Of a stretch of 64,000 nt of DNA, positions 1-8,285 are shown piece after piece. Within the stretch, counting starts at the first letter, position 1; every line of letters starts with the position of its first letter. The notes beneath the pieces were generated by a model. It saw nothing but the letters and a program-made list of their open reading frames with translations. It ran no database searches and had not been told where the DNA came from. The translations under genes and the position numbers were made by a program. Source of the stretch: Angelakisella massiliensis. Its GTDB lineage: Bacteria; Bacillota; Clostridia; Oscillospirales; Ruminococcaceae. Location of the stretch: contig NZ_LT629945.1 in NCBI RefSeq assembly GCF_900104675.1, positions 2,594,756 through 2,658,755 of the forward strand, in the 5' to 3' direction.

Positions 1-195
1 GCTATGGGCGGCGAGGACTTTGCCTTTATTAAGGAAAAGAAACCCGGTATCTTCATCCGTCTGGGTTCCCGTACTCCTGGTGGTCCTTACGGTTCTGCTC
101 ACTCCTCCACCTTCTACAGCGATCCCCTGTGCATTCCCACCGGTATGCTGACCATCATTGGTCTGGCGGCTGATTATCTGGGCTTTGAGGTGTAA
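1..195 (+). CDS. M20 family amidohydrolase/peptidase, C-terminal end
   Basis: Only the last 64 codons are inside the window; the reading frame is open through base 1. The visible MGGEDFAF motif near the start is the family's MG(S/G)EDF signature, whose glutamate is a metal ligand in M20 amidohydrolases such as hippurate hydrolases and N-acyl-amino-acid or indole-3-acetyl-amino-acid hydrolases. It is followed by the typical GGPYGSAHSSTF segment, which carries the last metal-ligand histidine, and a final helix. The family hydrolyses amide bonds of N-acylated amino acids with a di-metal centre in the cytoplasm. The M24 peptidase-like gene begins 90 bases downstream on the same strand, so the two may be co-transcribed in amino-acid derivative breakdown. 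Substrate cannot be judged from this fragment. Confidence 0.85.
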   Translation, partial: AMGGEDFAFIKEKKPGIFIRLGSRTPGGPYGSAHSSTFYSDPLCIPTGMLTIIGLAADYLGFEV

Positions 196-285
196 GCCGT
201 TTCCAATCAACTGTTCAAATCTGTCCGGAGGGCTGAAAAACCGGTCCTCCGGACAGGTGATATGATAACAAAGGAGTGTGTTGTG

Positions 286-1434
286 ATGATTCCATTTCCC
301 GCTCATGAACGTGCCGTAAAGCTGAGAAATATAATGGCTGAACAAGGCCTTGACTTTTGTCTCCTTTCCAGCCCTGAGAACATGGAATATTTCAGCGGTT
401 TTCAGGCCATTACCTACACTCGTCCCATTCGTCTGGTGGTTACCGGGGACTGCACCCATCTGATCGTGCCTGCCTTGGAGGAAGAACACGCCACTCTGGA
501 TTCCACAGTGGTGGATCACCTCCACATCTATTATGAGCATCCCCCCAAGGCCCAGGAGAATCCGGGAGCCTTTGCTATCCTCAAAAATATTCTTTCTGAG
601 AAAGCCAATGCCGCTGTTGGTGTTGAAGCGGGTTCTCTCAGCCTGGCACAGGCGCAGATGCTGGAAAGCTGGGGCTGCCGCCTGAAGGATATCTCTGCCC
701 TTCTGGTACGGATGCGTGCCATCAAGGATGAGTACGAAAAGGACTGCATTCGTGAGGCGGGCCGCCTGTGCAGCTATGCCATGGGCGTTTCTCTTGAGCA
801 CGCCCGTCCCGGCATCAGCGAGTTGGAATTTGAGCAGTATGGTACTACCGCTCTGTACAACCTGATCTCCGGCGATGATTATCCTTATGTGTTCTCTTCC
901 CCCACCTGCTTTACTCCTTCCGGAATCAAACGCACCAATATGCCCCATGTGTTCTCCGGTCTGAGACAGTTCCAGGACGGCGATATGGTCATCCATGTGC
1001 GCAAGCCTGCCATTAACGGCTATCATGGTGAGCTGGAGCGTACCTTCTTTGTGGGACATCCCAACGAAAAGGCAAAACGCGCCTTCTCCGCCATGGTGGA
1101 AGCTCAGATGACCGTGCTGGATGCCATTCGTCCCGGTGTTACCGGCGGCGAAATGGATGCTCTGGCCCGGAAGGTACTGAATAAGTATGGCTATGGGGAA
1201 TACGCCATCCATCGGGTTGGCCACGGTCAGGGTCTGGGCCGCCATGAGGAACCCTTCCTGATTTATGATTCCAACCTGGTGCTGGAAGAAAACATGGTCT
1301 TTACTGTGGAGCCCGGTATCTACATCCCCGATGTGGGCGGTTTCCGTCATTCCGATACCCTCATTATTACCAAGGACGGCTACGAAAACACCACCCCCTT
1401 CAAGCGGCTTCCTGAGGAATTGACCTTCGCCTGA
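286..1434 (+). CDS. M24 family metallopeptidase-fold protein (creatinase/prolidase-like), altered metal site
   Basis: The 382-residue product has the two-domain M24 layout: an N-terminal creatinase/prolidase domain (about 1-140) and a C-terminal pita-bread domain (about 150-375). I chose the ATG at 286 because AAGGAGTG at 271-278 lies 8 bases before it; an in-frame ATG at 262 lacks a site. The GHGQGLGRHEEP and FTVEPGIYIP motifs are clear. However, by alignment to the family's D-D-H-E-E ligands I read H237, E249, H313, E342 and S356, so three of five ligands differ. Known metal-free relatives with the same fold are creatinase and ectoine hydrolase-type enzymes. It is therefore likely a hydrolase of a small C-N compound, or a peptidase with an atypical metal site, rather than a standard Xaa-Pro dipeptidase. 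The M20 hydrolase lies just upstream. Confidence 0.85.
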   Translation: MIPFPAHERAVKLRNIMAEQGLDFCLLSSPENMEYFSGFQAITYTRPIRLVVTGDCTHLIVPALEEEHATLDSTVVDHLHIYYEHPPKAQENPGAFAILKNILSEKANAAVGVEAGSLSLAQAQMLESWGCRLKDISALLVRMRAIKDEYEKDCIREAGRLCSYAMGVSLEHARPGISELEFEQYGTTALYNLISGDDYPYVFSSPTCFTPSGIKRTNMPHVFSGLRQFQDGDMVIHVRKPAINGYHGELERTFFVGHPNEKAKRAFSAMVEAQMTVLDAIRPGVTGGEMDALARKVLNKYGYGEYAIHRVGHGQGLGRHEEPFLIYDSNLVLEENMVFTVEPGIYIPDVGGFRHSDTLIITKDGYENTTPFKRLPEELTFA

Positions 1435-1819
1435 TCCTCATTTGTTGGCCTGCACCGAATGGAAAGCACGAAACTCCCTCCATCCATGCAATTGATTCCT
1501 CTCGCTTTTCCGTTCCGGTTTCGGCATATAACCGCTGTCGTGATTGCTCTACCCTTTCACGACGGCGGTCTTTTTTATTGCGTCATTTTCTTTACTGGAC
1601 AATTTTTGTGGGCATCTGGCATGAAAATGTTGGAAGCCTTGCTTCCCCGGAGTTTTTATGCCATAATTAAAACATACTTGGGCAGCTGCTTGTCCTTGTG
1701 TATTTCCTTCTTTCAAGGTTGTTTATATTGGTTCAATCAGCTGCATCCAGAAAAAATGAAATGTTTCCTATGGGGTCCCCATTCCATAGTCAGAGAAATA
1801 TAGAGAGGAGCTTGTTACA
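1435..1819. other. Intergenic region after M24 gene
   Basis: This 385-base stretch holds a good intrinsic terminator at 1531-1576. The remainder is AT-rich and leads to the aldolase ribosome binding site (GAGAGGAGC near 1802). A 114-codon open frame (1459-1803) spans the terminator hairpin and looks non-coding. A promoter for the aldolase is expected in 1640-1790, but no convincing -35/-10 pair stood out. Confidence 0.5.
1531..1576 (+). terminator. Rho-independent terminator of the M20-M24 unit
   Basis: A 12-base-pair stem (arms 1531-1542 and 1558-1569, one G.T wobble) with a 15-base loop is followed by a T-rich tract from 1570. It lies about 100 bases past the M24 stop. Confidence 0.85.
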
Positions 1820-2470
1820 ATGAATCCCCAGCAATGCCGTGAAGCGGTGGTGTATGCCGCACACAAAATCTATGAGCGCCAAATGGTCAATACCAACGAA
1901 GGAAATGTATCTGTCTGCTACGACGGACGGGTTTACATCACTCCTTCCCAAGTGTGCAAAGAACTGCTGACCCCAGAAATGATCGTTGTGACCAACCTGG
2001 AAGGCAATCAGCTGGAGGGGACAGGGAAAGCTTCTTCCGAACTTCTGCTCCATCTGGAGGTCTATCGCTGCCGTCCTGATGTTCACAGTGTCGTGCACAC
2101 TCATTCCCCTTTCGCCACTGCCTTTGCCATTGCACGCAAGCCTATTGAGACCAAAGCCTATACGGAAATGATTTATTTTTATGATAAAATCCCTGTTGCG
2201 GCTTATGGTGCGCCGGGTACTCCTGCCATCACTGCTGATGTAGGCCGTGTACTGAAAATGAGCGATGTTTTTCTTCTCGCCAATCACGGGGCTGTGGCAG
2301 TGGGAAAAGATGCCACCGATGCCTATCTCAAGGCGGAATCCATGGAATCTCTGGCCAAAACTCTCACGATCAATCGAATCATTGGCGGTGAGGCTCCCCT
2401 CAGCGACGAGGAACTGGAATTTATGTATCGTCAGCGGAAAGAAAAACTTGGATTGGGACGGGTGGAATAA
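1820..2470 (+). CDS. Class II aldolase/adducin family protein (L-fuculose-phosphate aldolase-like)
   Basis: The 216-residue product has the usual length and motif order of the zinc-dependent class II aldolases such as fuculose-1-phosphate aldolase, ribulose-5-phosphate 4-epimerase and rhamnulose-phosphate aldolase. The zinc ligands are visible as H93 and H95 (HTHSP) and H156 (NHGA). E74 in the SSE segment matches the catalytic glutamate of FucA. The family cleaves or epimerises phosphorylated sugars by retro-aldol chemistry in the cytoplasm. The start at 1820 follows GAGAGGAGC. The gene faces a sugar-type ABC importer across a shared terminator, which suggests carbohydrate catabolism, but the sugar is not determined by sequence. 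An aldolase is more likely than an epimerase, though this is not certain. Confidence 0.88.
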   Translation: MNPQQCREAVVYAAHKIYERQMVNTNEGNVSVCYDGRVYITPSQVCKELLTPEMIVVTNLEGNQLEGTGKASSELLLHLEVYRCRPDVHSVVHTHSPFATAFAIARKPIETKAYTEMIYFYDKIPVAAYGAPGTPAITADVGRVLKMSDVFLLANHGAVAVGKDATDAYLKAESMESLAKTLTINRIIGGEAPLSDEELEFMYRQRKEKLGLGRVE

Positions 2471-2537
2471 GGACAGGTTTTCTGCTTTTTAAAGACCACT
2501 TCCGCTTTCTCTTTATTTCTTGTTTTTTGATCACAGC

Positions 2538-2576
2538 AAAAAGGGACACGGTGGCAAGAACCATCGTGTCCCTTTT
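2538..2576. terminator. Bidirectional terminator between aldolase and ABC permease
   Basis: A near-perfect 16-17-base-pair hairpin with A-rich 5' and T-rich 3' flanks (AAAAGGGACACG ... CGTGTCCCTTTT) and a 6-base loop lies between convergent genes, so it can serve both strands. Confidence 0.9.
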
Positions 2577-2608
2577 GTGCAATTTAAAAACGCAGCAAGC
2601 AATATGCC

Positions 2609-3478
2609 TCATTTCATTGCCGCTTTGGAAAAGCCAGTCAGCAGATACTTCTGGAGCACTACAAATACCACAATGATGGGCAAAACGCCGATCACCGCTC
2701 CGGCCATGATCTCATGGTTGTTCATGGTCTGCATACCCGCAAAAGTATTGCGCAGCATGGCTACACCAATAGCAATGGTACGGCGGCTCTCATTGGTGGT
2801 AACCATCTTGGGCCAGAAGTAGCTGTTCCAGCCGTCAATGAAGGTAATAATGGTGACTGTCAGCAAAGTAGGTTTACACATGGGGCACAGAATCCGGAAA
2901 ATGATGCCGATACGACCCATGCCGTCCACTTTGGCCGCTTCCAAATAGCTGTTATCCACCGACATGAAGGTTTGCCGAAGCATGAAGATAAAGTAGGCAG
3001 AAACCGCATTGGGAATAATCAGCGCCCAGAAGGTATTGATCCACTGCATCCGGGCACACATCACATAAATGGGAACAAATGTGACCTGGATGGGGATCAT
3101 CAAAGCTCCCAGTACCACCAGAAACAGGACATTCTTGCCTTTGAAATCGCCCTTGGCAAAACCATATGCGGCAAAAATACCAATTCCCAGCTGCAGCGCC
3201 ATAATACCTGCAGTGGATACGATGGTATTGAAATAGTAAAGGCCAAAGGGCGCTTTTTTCAGCACATTGAGGTAGTTCTCAAAATGCCACTCCTTGGGCC
3301 AGAATGTAGGCACCGGAGCCAACAGTTCTTCTGATGATTTGACAGAAGAAATCAGCATCCAGAAAATCGGAAACAAAATGATCAGCGTCACCAGAATCGC
3401 CACTGTATACTGGAGGGCGACCAGCAACCGGCGGCGAAAAACCGCTTTTTTGTGATCGACAAGCAAAGAATCTGACAT
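2609..3478 (-). CDS. Carbohydrate ABC transporter permease (UgpE/MalG type)
   Basis: The 289-residue product has six predicted membrane segments and the cytoplasmic EAA loop (YLEAAKVDG, followed by G and a PxxxP-like segment) that docks the ATPase. It is the second permease of a CUT1-family importer, with the MalG-like C-terminal end. A GGGGAGGAGAG ribosome binding site precedes the ATG. It follows the first permease by 18 bases and is the last gene before the shared terminator. No ATP-binding subunit is encoded nearby; in Bacillota such importers commonly share an MsmX/UgpC-type ATPase encoded elsewhere. The neighbouring glycerophosphodiester phosphodiesterase hints at a Ugp-like substrate, but general sugar transport is possible. 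Confidence 0.92.
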   Translation of the reverse strand: MSDSLLVDHKKAVFRRRLLVALQYTVAILVTLIILFPIFWMLISSVKSSEELLAPVPTFWPKEWHFENYLNVLKKAPFGLYYFNTIVSTAGIMALQLGIGIFAAYGFAKGDFKGKNVLFLVVLGALMIPIQVTFVPIYVMCARMQWINTFWALIIPNAVSAYFIFMLRQTFMSVDNSYLEAAKVDGMGRIGIIFRILCPMCKPTLLTVTIITFIDGWNSYFWPKMVTTNESRRTIAIGVAMLRNTFAGMQTMNNHEIMAGAVIGVLPIIVVFVVLQKYLLTGFSKAAMK

Positions 3479-3496
3479 TGATTGCTCTCCTCCCCG

Positions 3497-4459
3497 TTAA
3501 GAATCGTAGTTGACGCTCTTGTTGGACCATTTGAGAGTTGCGGCGGTGAAGGTCACCAGAATGATGAAGAACACGCAGGACACCACTGCGGCCCGGTCCA
3601 CGCGGAAGTCCTTGAAGGCCAACTCATAAATCCAGTGGACCATCACCTGTGTGGAACCGTAGGGTCCGCCTTCAGTCATGACGTCCACAGACTGGAACAC
3701 CTTCATGGAAGCAATAAAGGTGGTCACAAACAGGAACAACGTTGTGGGGGAAAGCAGCGGAACGGTGATACGCCAAAACTGCTGGAAGCCGTTGGCGCCG
3801 TCCAGCGAAGCGGCTTCATAATAATCCTGGGAAATCCCCCGAATGGCAGACAGATAAATCATCATGGCGTAGCCCACGACGCGCCACGCTGTAAGCATCA
3901 GCACTGATAACAGCGCTGTTTTTTCCGAAGTTGTCCACGCTACACTCTCAAACCCCAGTTTATTCAGCACGTAATTGAGAATTCCGCTTTCACCGTTGAG
4001 AATCCACAGAAAAACGATAGCGGAGGTGGAGACCGCAATATACTTGGGCATAAACACAATTGCCCGCATTGCGGAAAATGGCTTTGAAATACGGTTGAAC
4101 AGCAGCGCCAGCAGAATTCCTCCCACCAGCGTAATGGTCAGTTCACCCAATGTATACAGGGCAGTGACCTTCAGGGATTGCAGGAATGTGTCCCAACCGG
4201 AACCCTGGAACAGCCAGATCCAGTTTTTAGCTCCTACATAAGTATAAGTATCTTTAATCAAATTCCAATCCGTAAAACTGATACGGAACAGGTCCACGAT
4301 GGGATAGTAAGTAAAAATCACCAGAAAGATCAGGGCCGGAATCACACACAACAGGTCTTTAAATTGTTCCATCCGTTTGAGCTTGCTGGGCTTGTTAAAG
4401 GGAATCTCTGCTGCCATGGGCTTGCTGACGGAAGTGTTCGCCGGAGCGGTCGTCTTCAT
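3497..4459 (-). CDS. Carbohydrate ABC transporter permease (UgpA/MalF type)
   Basis: The 320-residue product has a short cytoplasmic N-terminus (about 35 residues), six membrane segments and the EAA loop (YYEAASLDGANG then WRITVPLLSP). This matches the first permease of CUT1 importers. Its ATG follows a GAGGAGAG ribosome binding site. It sits between the binding-protein gene, from which it is separated by a strong hairpin, and the second permease. It forms the membrane channel heterodimer with that second permease. Confidence 0.92.
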   Translation of the reverse strand: MKTTAPANTSVSKPMAAEIPFNKPSKLKRMEQFKDLLCVIPALIFLVIFTYYPIVDLFRISFTDWNLIKDTYTYVGAKNWIWLFQGSGWDTFLQSLKVTALYTLGELTITLVGGILLALLFNRISKPFSAMRAIVFMPKYIAVSTSAIVFLWILNGESGILNYVLNKLGFESVAWTTSEKTALLSVLMLTAWRVVGYAMMIYLSAIRGISQDYYEAASLDGANGFQQFWRITVPLLSPTTLFLFVTTFIASMKVFQSVDVMTEGGPYGSTQVMVHWIYELAFKDFRVDRAAVVSCVFFIILVTFTAATLKWSNKSVNYDS

Positions 4460-4484
4460 TGGTTTTTCACTCTCCTCTTTTGGC

Positions 4485-4522
4485 GGGGGAAAAGGCGGTA
4501 CAAGAATACCGCCCTTTCCCCC
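4485..4522 (-). terminator. Strong intercistronic hairpin between binding protein and permease genes
   Basis: A 16-base-pair stem (4485-4500 with 4507-4522, one mismatch) with a 6-base loop lies in the 95-base gap downstream of the binding-protein gene. There is no clear T-run after it in the minus direction. It is therefore more likely a partial terminator or 3'-end stabiliser, which would give more binding protein than permease, as is typical of ABC importer operons. Confidence 0.6.
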
Positions 4523-4554
4523 AATGATGCAGACAGATCGATCGGCAGGTGGTG

Positions 4555-5889
4555 TCAGGCGTCAGAGAGAACCTCATTCATCTCTGTTACCGCATTCTTC
4601 ATATCCGCCGCAATATCACCATTTTCCAGAATGGATTTTGCCATAGTTTCCTTCCAGATATTAGCAAAGCTGCTCCATGCGGGATGCTGGATACGGGGAT
4701 TGATGTTGTCCAGATTGTCAAACACTGCCTTGAAAGCAGGCTTCTCAGCCAGGAAGGCTTCGCCTTCCTCAGTCTGGAGAACAGAGTTACGGGTAGGCAT
4801 ATAGCCGGACTCAGAGGCCCAGATCATGTTGACTTCCTTACTGCACAGATAGGACAGCAGTTTCCAGCCGGCATTTTTGACTTCCTGGCTGTTCTTGGCA
4901 GGGATCAGCAGGACGCAGCCGCCAACCTCGGAATCTCTGGTGACATCACCGGGATAGTAGTGCATGCCCACTTCAAAATCGCAGTTATCCACATAGGTGT
5001 TGTACAGAGAAGTAGTGTGCATCACAGAGAAGGTCTTGCCATCGATGAAGTTCTGGCGCATGATGGAGGAAGCGTCTGTGCCATAGGCCCAGTAGGCATA
5101 GCCCTTATCGCACCATTCCTTGAGTTTCTGGGCAGTCTCAATGGCCAGATCGCTGTCCAGGTCAGTAGATACCTGATCGTCATTGACCAGCTTGACGCCT
5201 CTGTTGAGATAGTAGGGCTCAAAATACCACTGGTCCCAACCGGGGAAAACTGTAGCGTACCGGCCATCCTTGGAAGCTGCTTCCATAAAGGCGTCCATCT
5301 CATCCCAAGTCTCGGGAAGTTTGATGCCTTCCTCGTCAGCCATAGTCTTGTTGTAGAACATGATCTGAGTGGAAATCAGGAAGGGCAGAGCCACCTGCTG
5401 GCCATCATATTGGGTGGAAGCAACCAGGCCCTCGCCAAAATCGTCGATCTCAAAACCGGTGGCCTCAATGTAGGGATCCAACACCTCGCACAGGCCGGAA
5501 GCACCGTACTCTGCCACATAGGGAGTATTGGCTACCACCAGCGCAGGGAGGGTATTGCCAGCAGCCTGAGCAGCGATCAGCTTCTCATTGAGCTCGGTAT
5601 AGCTGCCTTGATAAATGGCGTTGACCTTAATATTGGGATTCTGCGCTTCAAAATCCGCGATAACCTTGTCGATGGTTTCAGCATACTGAGACTCCTGCGC
5701 ATGCCACCACTCAATCTCAATGGGCTCGGTGACCTCGAACTGATCTGCTGTGGGAGCTCCGCCATCCTCTCCTGTCAGGGCAGTGGAGGAAGATGAAGCG
5801 GGGGCTGTTCCGGTGCTGCCGCCGCTACAACCGGCCAGAGTGGTCAAAGCCAAAGCAGCAGCCAATACAATAGCCAATACTTTTTTCAT
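4555..5889 (-). CDS. Extracellular solute-binding lipoprotein of the ABC importer (UgpB-like)
   Basis: The 444-residue product begins with a lipoprotein signal peptide whose lipobox LAGC places the lipidated cysteine at residue 21, followed by a Ser/Ala-rich linker. The mature part has the family 1 binding-protein fold, starting with IEIEWWHAQES and continuing with a VIADFEAQNP-type segment, which resembles UgpB (WHSMEG, FNAANP). It would capture solute outside the membrane and deliver it to the two downstream permeases. AAAAAAGGAGTAGG precedes the ATG. The likely substrate is glycerol-3-phosphate, a glycerophosphodiester or an oligosaccharide. The first two rest on the resemblance to UgpB and the nearby phosphodiesterase, not on binding residues. 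Confidence 0.88.
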   Translation of the reverse strand: MKKVLAIVLAAALALTTLAGCSGGSTGTAPASSSSTALTGEDGGAPTADQFEVTEPIEIEWWHAQESQYAETIDKVIADFEAQNPNIKVNAIYQGSYTELNEKLIAAQAAGNTLPALVVANTPYVAEYGASGLCEVLDPYIEATGFEIDDFGEGLVASTQYDGQQVALPFLISTQIMFYNKTMADEEGIKLPETWDEMDAFMEAASKDGRYATVFPGWDQWYFEPYYLNRGVKLVNDDQVSTDLDSDLAIETAQKLKEWCDKGYAYWAYGTDASSIMRQNFIDGKTFSVMHTTSLYNTYVDNCDFEVGMHYYPGDVTRDSEVGGCVLLIPAKNSQEVKNAGWKLLSYLCSKEVNMIWASESGYMPTRNSVLQTEEGEAFLAEKPAFKAVFDNLDNINPRIQHPAWSSFANIWKETMAKSILENGDIAADMKNAVTEMNEVLSDA

Positions 5890-6008
5890 GGTTCCTACTC
5901 CTTTTTTCTAAACTCTCCTTTTTCGATCTATATAACGGCCTTGAGCCGCCATATACAGACAAAACACACGCATACACTGAATCCTGATTCCCGACTTCTT
6001 TGAGAATC

Positions 6009-6034
6009 TTAAAAACGAAAACAGGCTTGTTTTC
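6009..6034 (-). terminator. Terminator after the isomerase-like gene
   Basis: A 7-base-pair hairpin (6017-6023 with 6028-6034) with loop GGCT is followed on the minus strand by GTTTTTAAG. It ends the isomerase-like gene just upstream of the ABC importer genes. Confidence 0.65.
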
Positions 6035-6045
6035 CTATCGTCAGG

Positions 6046-6840
6046 TCACTTTCTGAGAAATTCTTGTTCCAAAATTTCTTTTCCCTGCCGCAGTTTCTCC
6101 ACCGGAACGCCAATATTGTACTCCAGTGTCAGATTCAGCTGCCTGCCGGTATCTTTGATGATCTGGAACAGCCCGGGCCAATCCACAGTCCCTTCACCGA
6201 TAGGCAAATGACTGTCCCCGCTTCCATCGTTATCATGGATATGCAGTGCACAAAGATTATCCCGTACGCCCATCAGCAGCTCTCTCAGATCCCATCCATT
6301 CATATGGGCATGGCCGATATCCACGATCGTTCCGGCACCCTTGGGGAGGCGTTGGCAGAAGTCAATAAATTCCTCCATGGTATAAAGGGATGTGGCCTGA
6401 CTGCCGACATTCTCCATCAGCAGCCGTACATTCCACGGAGCGCTGAACTCCAGCAGCTCCTTCACCGCCTCCTGCACCCTGCGGCGCCCTGTTTCTTTAC
6501 TGAAGCAAGTGGCATAGCAGAAACCAGGATGAATGATGATTTGATCCGCACCCAAAGCCGCCGCAAACCGGATTGTTTCCTTGTAGGTCTCTATTACGGC
6601 GCGGCGCATATGCCAGTTCTCACTGGTCAGATTCACATCCCATACGGGGGTATGTACAGAATAGGTTACCGGTTTGCTTTTCAGCTCCCGGGCCAATGTG
6701 TCAATGCGCTGATGGAAGCAATCCTATCCTTCTCCATCCAGCATCAGCTCAATGTGTTCGGCTCCTCCCGCGATCAGACGATCCACATTCGCGCCCGGGG
6801 CCCCACCCAATACGCACAGTTCAGAATAAAAAATCTTCAT
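6046..6840 (-). pseudogene. Sugar phosphate isomerase/epimerase-like (AP-endonuclease-2 TIM barrel), interrupted by in-frame TAG
   Basis: The frame from the ATG at 6838-6840 encodes 264 residues of a xylose-isomerase-like TIM barrel (MKIFYSELC..., then IIIHPGFCYAT, LLMENVGSQ, IVDIGHAHMNG, LHIHDNDGSGDSHLPIGEG, LEYN). These show the family's metal-ligand Glu, Asp, His and Glu positions. Codon 39, at 6724-6726 on the minus strand, is TAG, between MLDGEG and DCFHQR. Translation from the next start-like codon (TTG at 6694-6696) would lack the first strand and has no ribosome binding site. The gene is therefore probably inactive unless the stop is suppressed or is a base-call error (CAG to TAG would explain it). 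It reads away from the LacI regulator and toward the importer genes, so its intact form probably acted on the imported sugar. Confidence 0.75.
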
Positions 6841-6876
6841 GAACACGTTCCTCATTTAATCAGATAAAATAGAAAG

Positions 6877-6895
6877 AAGTCAATAGTTTTATTAA
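6877..6895 (+). repeat. Direct repeat copy 1, candidate operator
   Basis: AAGTCAATAGTTTTATTAA matches the copy at 6985-7003 at 18 of 19 positions, with starts 108 bases apart. Two copies flanking a divergent promoter region next to a LacI-family gene suggest regulator sites, although the element is not palindromic as classic LacI operators are. Confidence 0.45.
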
Positions 6896-6984
6896 ATTTT
6901 TAACTACTTTTACCTTTAATTTACCTCTTTTTTACTTCTCACTTTTCCACTTCGGACAAATAAATTATAACAGTCATCCCATTT

Positions 6985-7003
6985 AAGTCAATAGTTTTTT
7001 TAA
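6985..7003 (+). repeat. Direct repeat copy 2, candidate operator
   Basis: AAGTCAATAGTTTTTTTAA differs from the copy at 6877-6895 at one base. It lies 145 bases before the regulator start. Confidence 0.45.
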
Positions 7004-7148
7004 TGCTCCACTATTTTTTAGCTAAAATGCTGCATATAGTTTTTGATTTTTTTGCAGTAAGATTAAAAAAAGCCTTGCCTTTTGATCTTTTCCTGATTAT
7101 AATTTTAATTGTAAAGTGTACTAAATTTTTAATAACGGAGGGGATTTA

Positions 7149-8225
7149 ATGAATAAAAACAGCAGACCAACCCTTTCCCAGGTCGCCAGTCTTGCCGGTG
7201 TATCCACCTCCTCAGCATCGCTGATTCTTAATAACAGAGAAGGTGTTTCCTTCACAGCAGAAACCATTGAACGGGTACATACCGCTGCCGCTCAGCTGGG
7301 ATACATGGTCAAAAGCTCCCGCTCATCCCGGGGCGACATGTTGCTGGACGAGCACACCATTGTGGTGTTGGCCCCCACCCCCATCAGCCCTTATTATGCC
7401 ACCCTTGTGCAATCCATCGACCAATCAGCCCGCAGCTGTGGTTTTGAAACCATGGTCTATTATACTTATCGGGACCCACAGCGGGAAAACCATCTGGTGA
7501 TCCTGCTGCGGAAAGCGCCTGTAGCGGGGGTCATCTTCACCATGGCCCCCCAGGCCGCTGAACCGGTGGAGGAACTGAATCGCACGGTACCGGTGGTGGT
7601 CATTGGCGACCGGGACCGCACCCTGGATGTGGATACAGTGGAAACCCGCAACTTTGTGGCTGGTGTCATGATCGCCCGCTATCTGCTTCAGTTAGGCCAC
7701 ACCCACATCGCCTATATCTCCACCACCCTCAACAGTGTCAATACCGCCCGGACACAACGTCTGGAGGGCCTGCAGCAAACATTTCGCGAGGAATGTCCTG
7801 AGGGAACCATTTTGGTCCGCTCCCGGGACATCACACCGGTGGAAGAGCTGAACACCACATTGGTGGAGCATCAGGTGGGATTCCAGCTGTGTCAGGAATG
7901 CCTGAAAGAAAGCAATCTGACTGCCTTTGTGGCTGTCAATGATATGGTCGCCTACGGGGTCATGGACTGCCTGCTGTCCAATAATCACCGGATTCCGGAG
8001 GACTACAGCGTGTGCGCCTTTGACAACAATTTTCCTTCCCGCATGACAGCGGTTTCCCTGACTACAGTGGACAGCCATATTGAGGACAAGGGGCATAATG
8101 CTTTCGATATTCTGCACACCAAAATTTGTCAGTCTCCGGGGGATGCTCCCGCTTACATTACGCGGATCGAATATCCCCACCAGCTGATTGTCAGAGGTTC
8201 CACCGCAGCTCCCCGAATTGGATAA
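7149..8225 (+). CDS. LacI/GalR family transcriptional regulator
   Basis: The 358-residue product has an N-terminal LacI helix-turn-helix (about 8-55: TLSQVASLAGVSTSSASLIL, then a hinge helix region) and a periplasmic-binding-protein-like effector domain (about 65-350). The start is the ATG after GGAGGGG. Its position divergent from the importer/isomerase genes and just before the phosphodiesterase makes it the likely local regulator of both units, repressing or activating in response to a sugar or sugar-phosphate ligand. The ligand cannot be read from sequence. A 60-base gap separates it from the phosphodiesterase gene, so those two are probably co-transcribed. Confidence 0.93.
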   Translation: MNKNSRPTLSQVASLAGVSTSSASLILNNREGVSFTAETIERVHTAAAQLGYMVKSSRSSRGDMLLDEHTIVVLAPTPISPYYATLVQSIDQSARSCGFETMVYYTYRDPQRENHLVILLRKAPVAGVIFTMAPQAAEPVEELNRTVPVVVIGDRDRTLDVDTVETRNFVAGVMIARYLLQLGHTHIAYISTTLNSVNTARTQRLEGLQQTFREECPEGTILVRSRDITPVEELNTTLVEHQVGFQLCQECLKESNLTAFVAVNDMVAYGVMDCLLSNNHRIPEDYSVCAFDNNFPSRMTAVSLTTVDSHIEDKGHNAFDILHTKICQSPGDAPAYITRIEYPHQLIVRGSTAAPRIG

Positions 8226-8285
8226 ATCGTTTTTCCGCGGGCTTGTTTCCCGCTGATCAAAAAATAAAAAAGAAGGGTCTTGTTT

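Larger units (their letters stand above)
6841..7148. promoter_or_regulatory. Divergent control region between isomerase-like gene and lacI-family gene
   Basis: This 308-base region is much more AT-rich than its surroundings. It separates the minus-strand isomerase/importer side from the plus-strand regulator. It contains a pair of 19-base direct repeats and a related ATTAAATTTTTAA-like element near 6890 and 7120. The regulator's ribosome binding site GGAGGGG ends at 7144. Promoters for both directions must lie here, but many AT-rich -10 candidates prevent a single choice. Confidence 0.6.

Noticed and set aside
1459-1803. 114-codon frame after the M24 gene
   Set aside because: It runs through an intrinsic terminator hairpin and has no ribosome binding site or domain.
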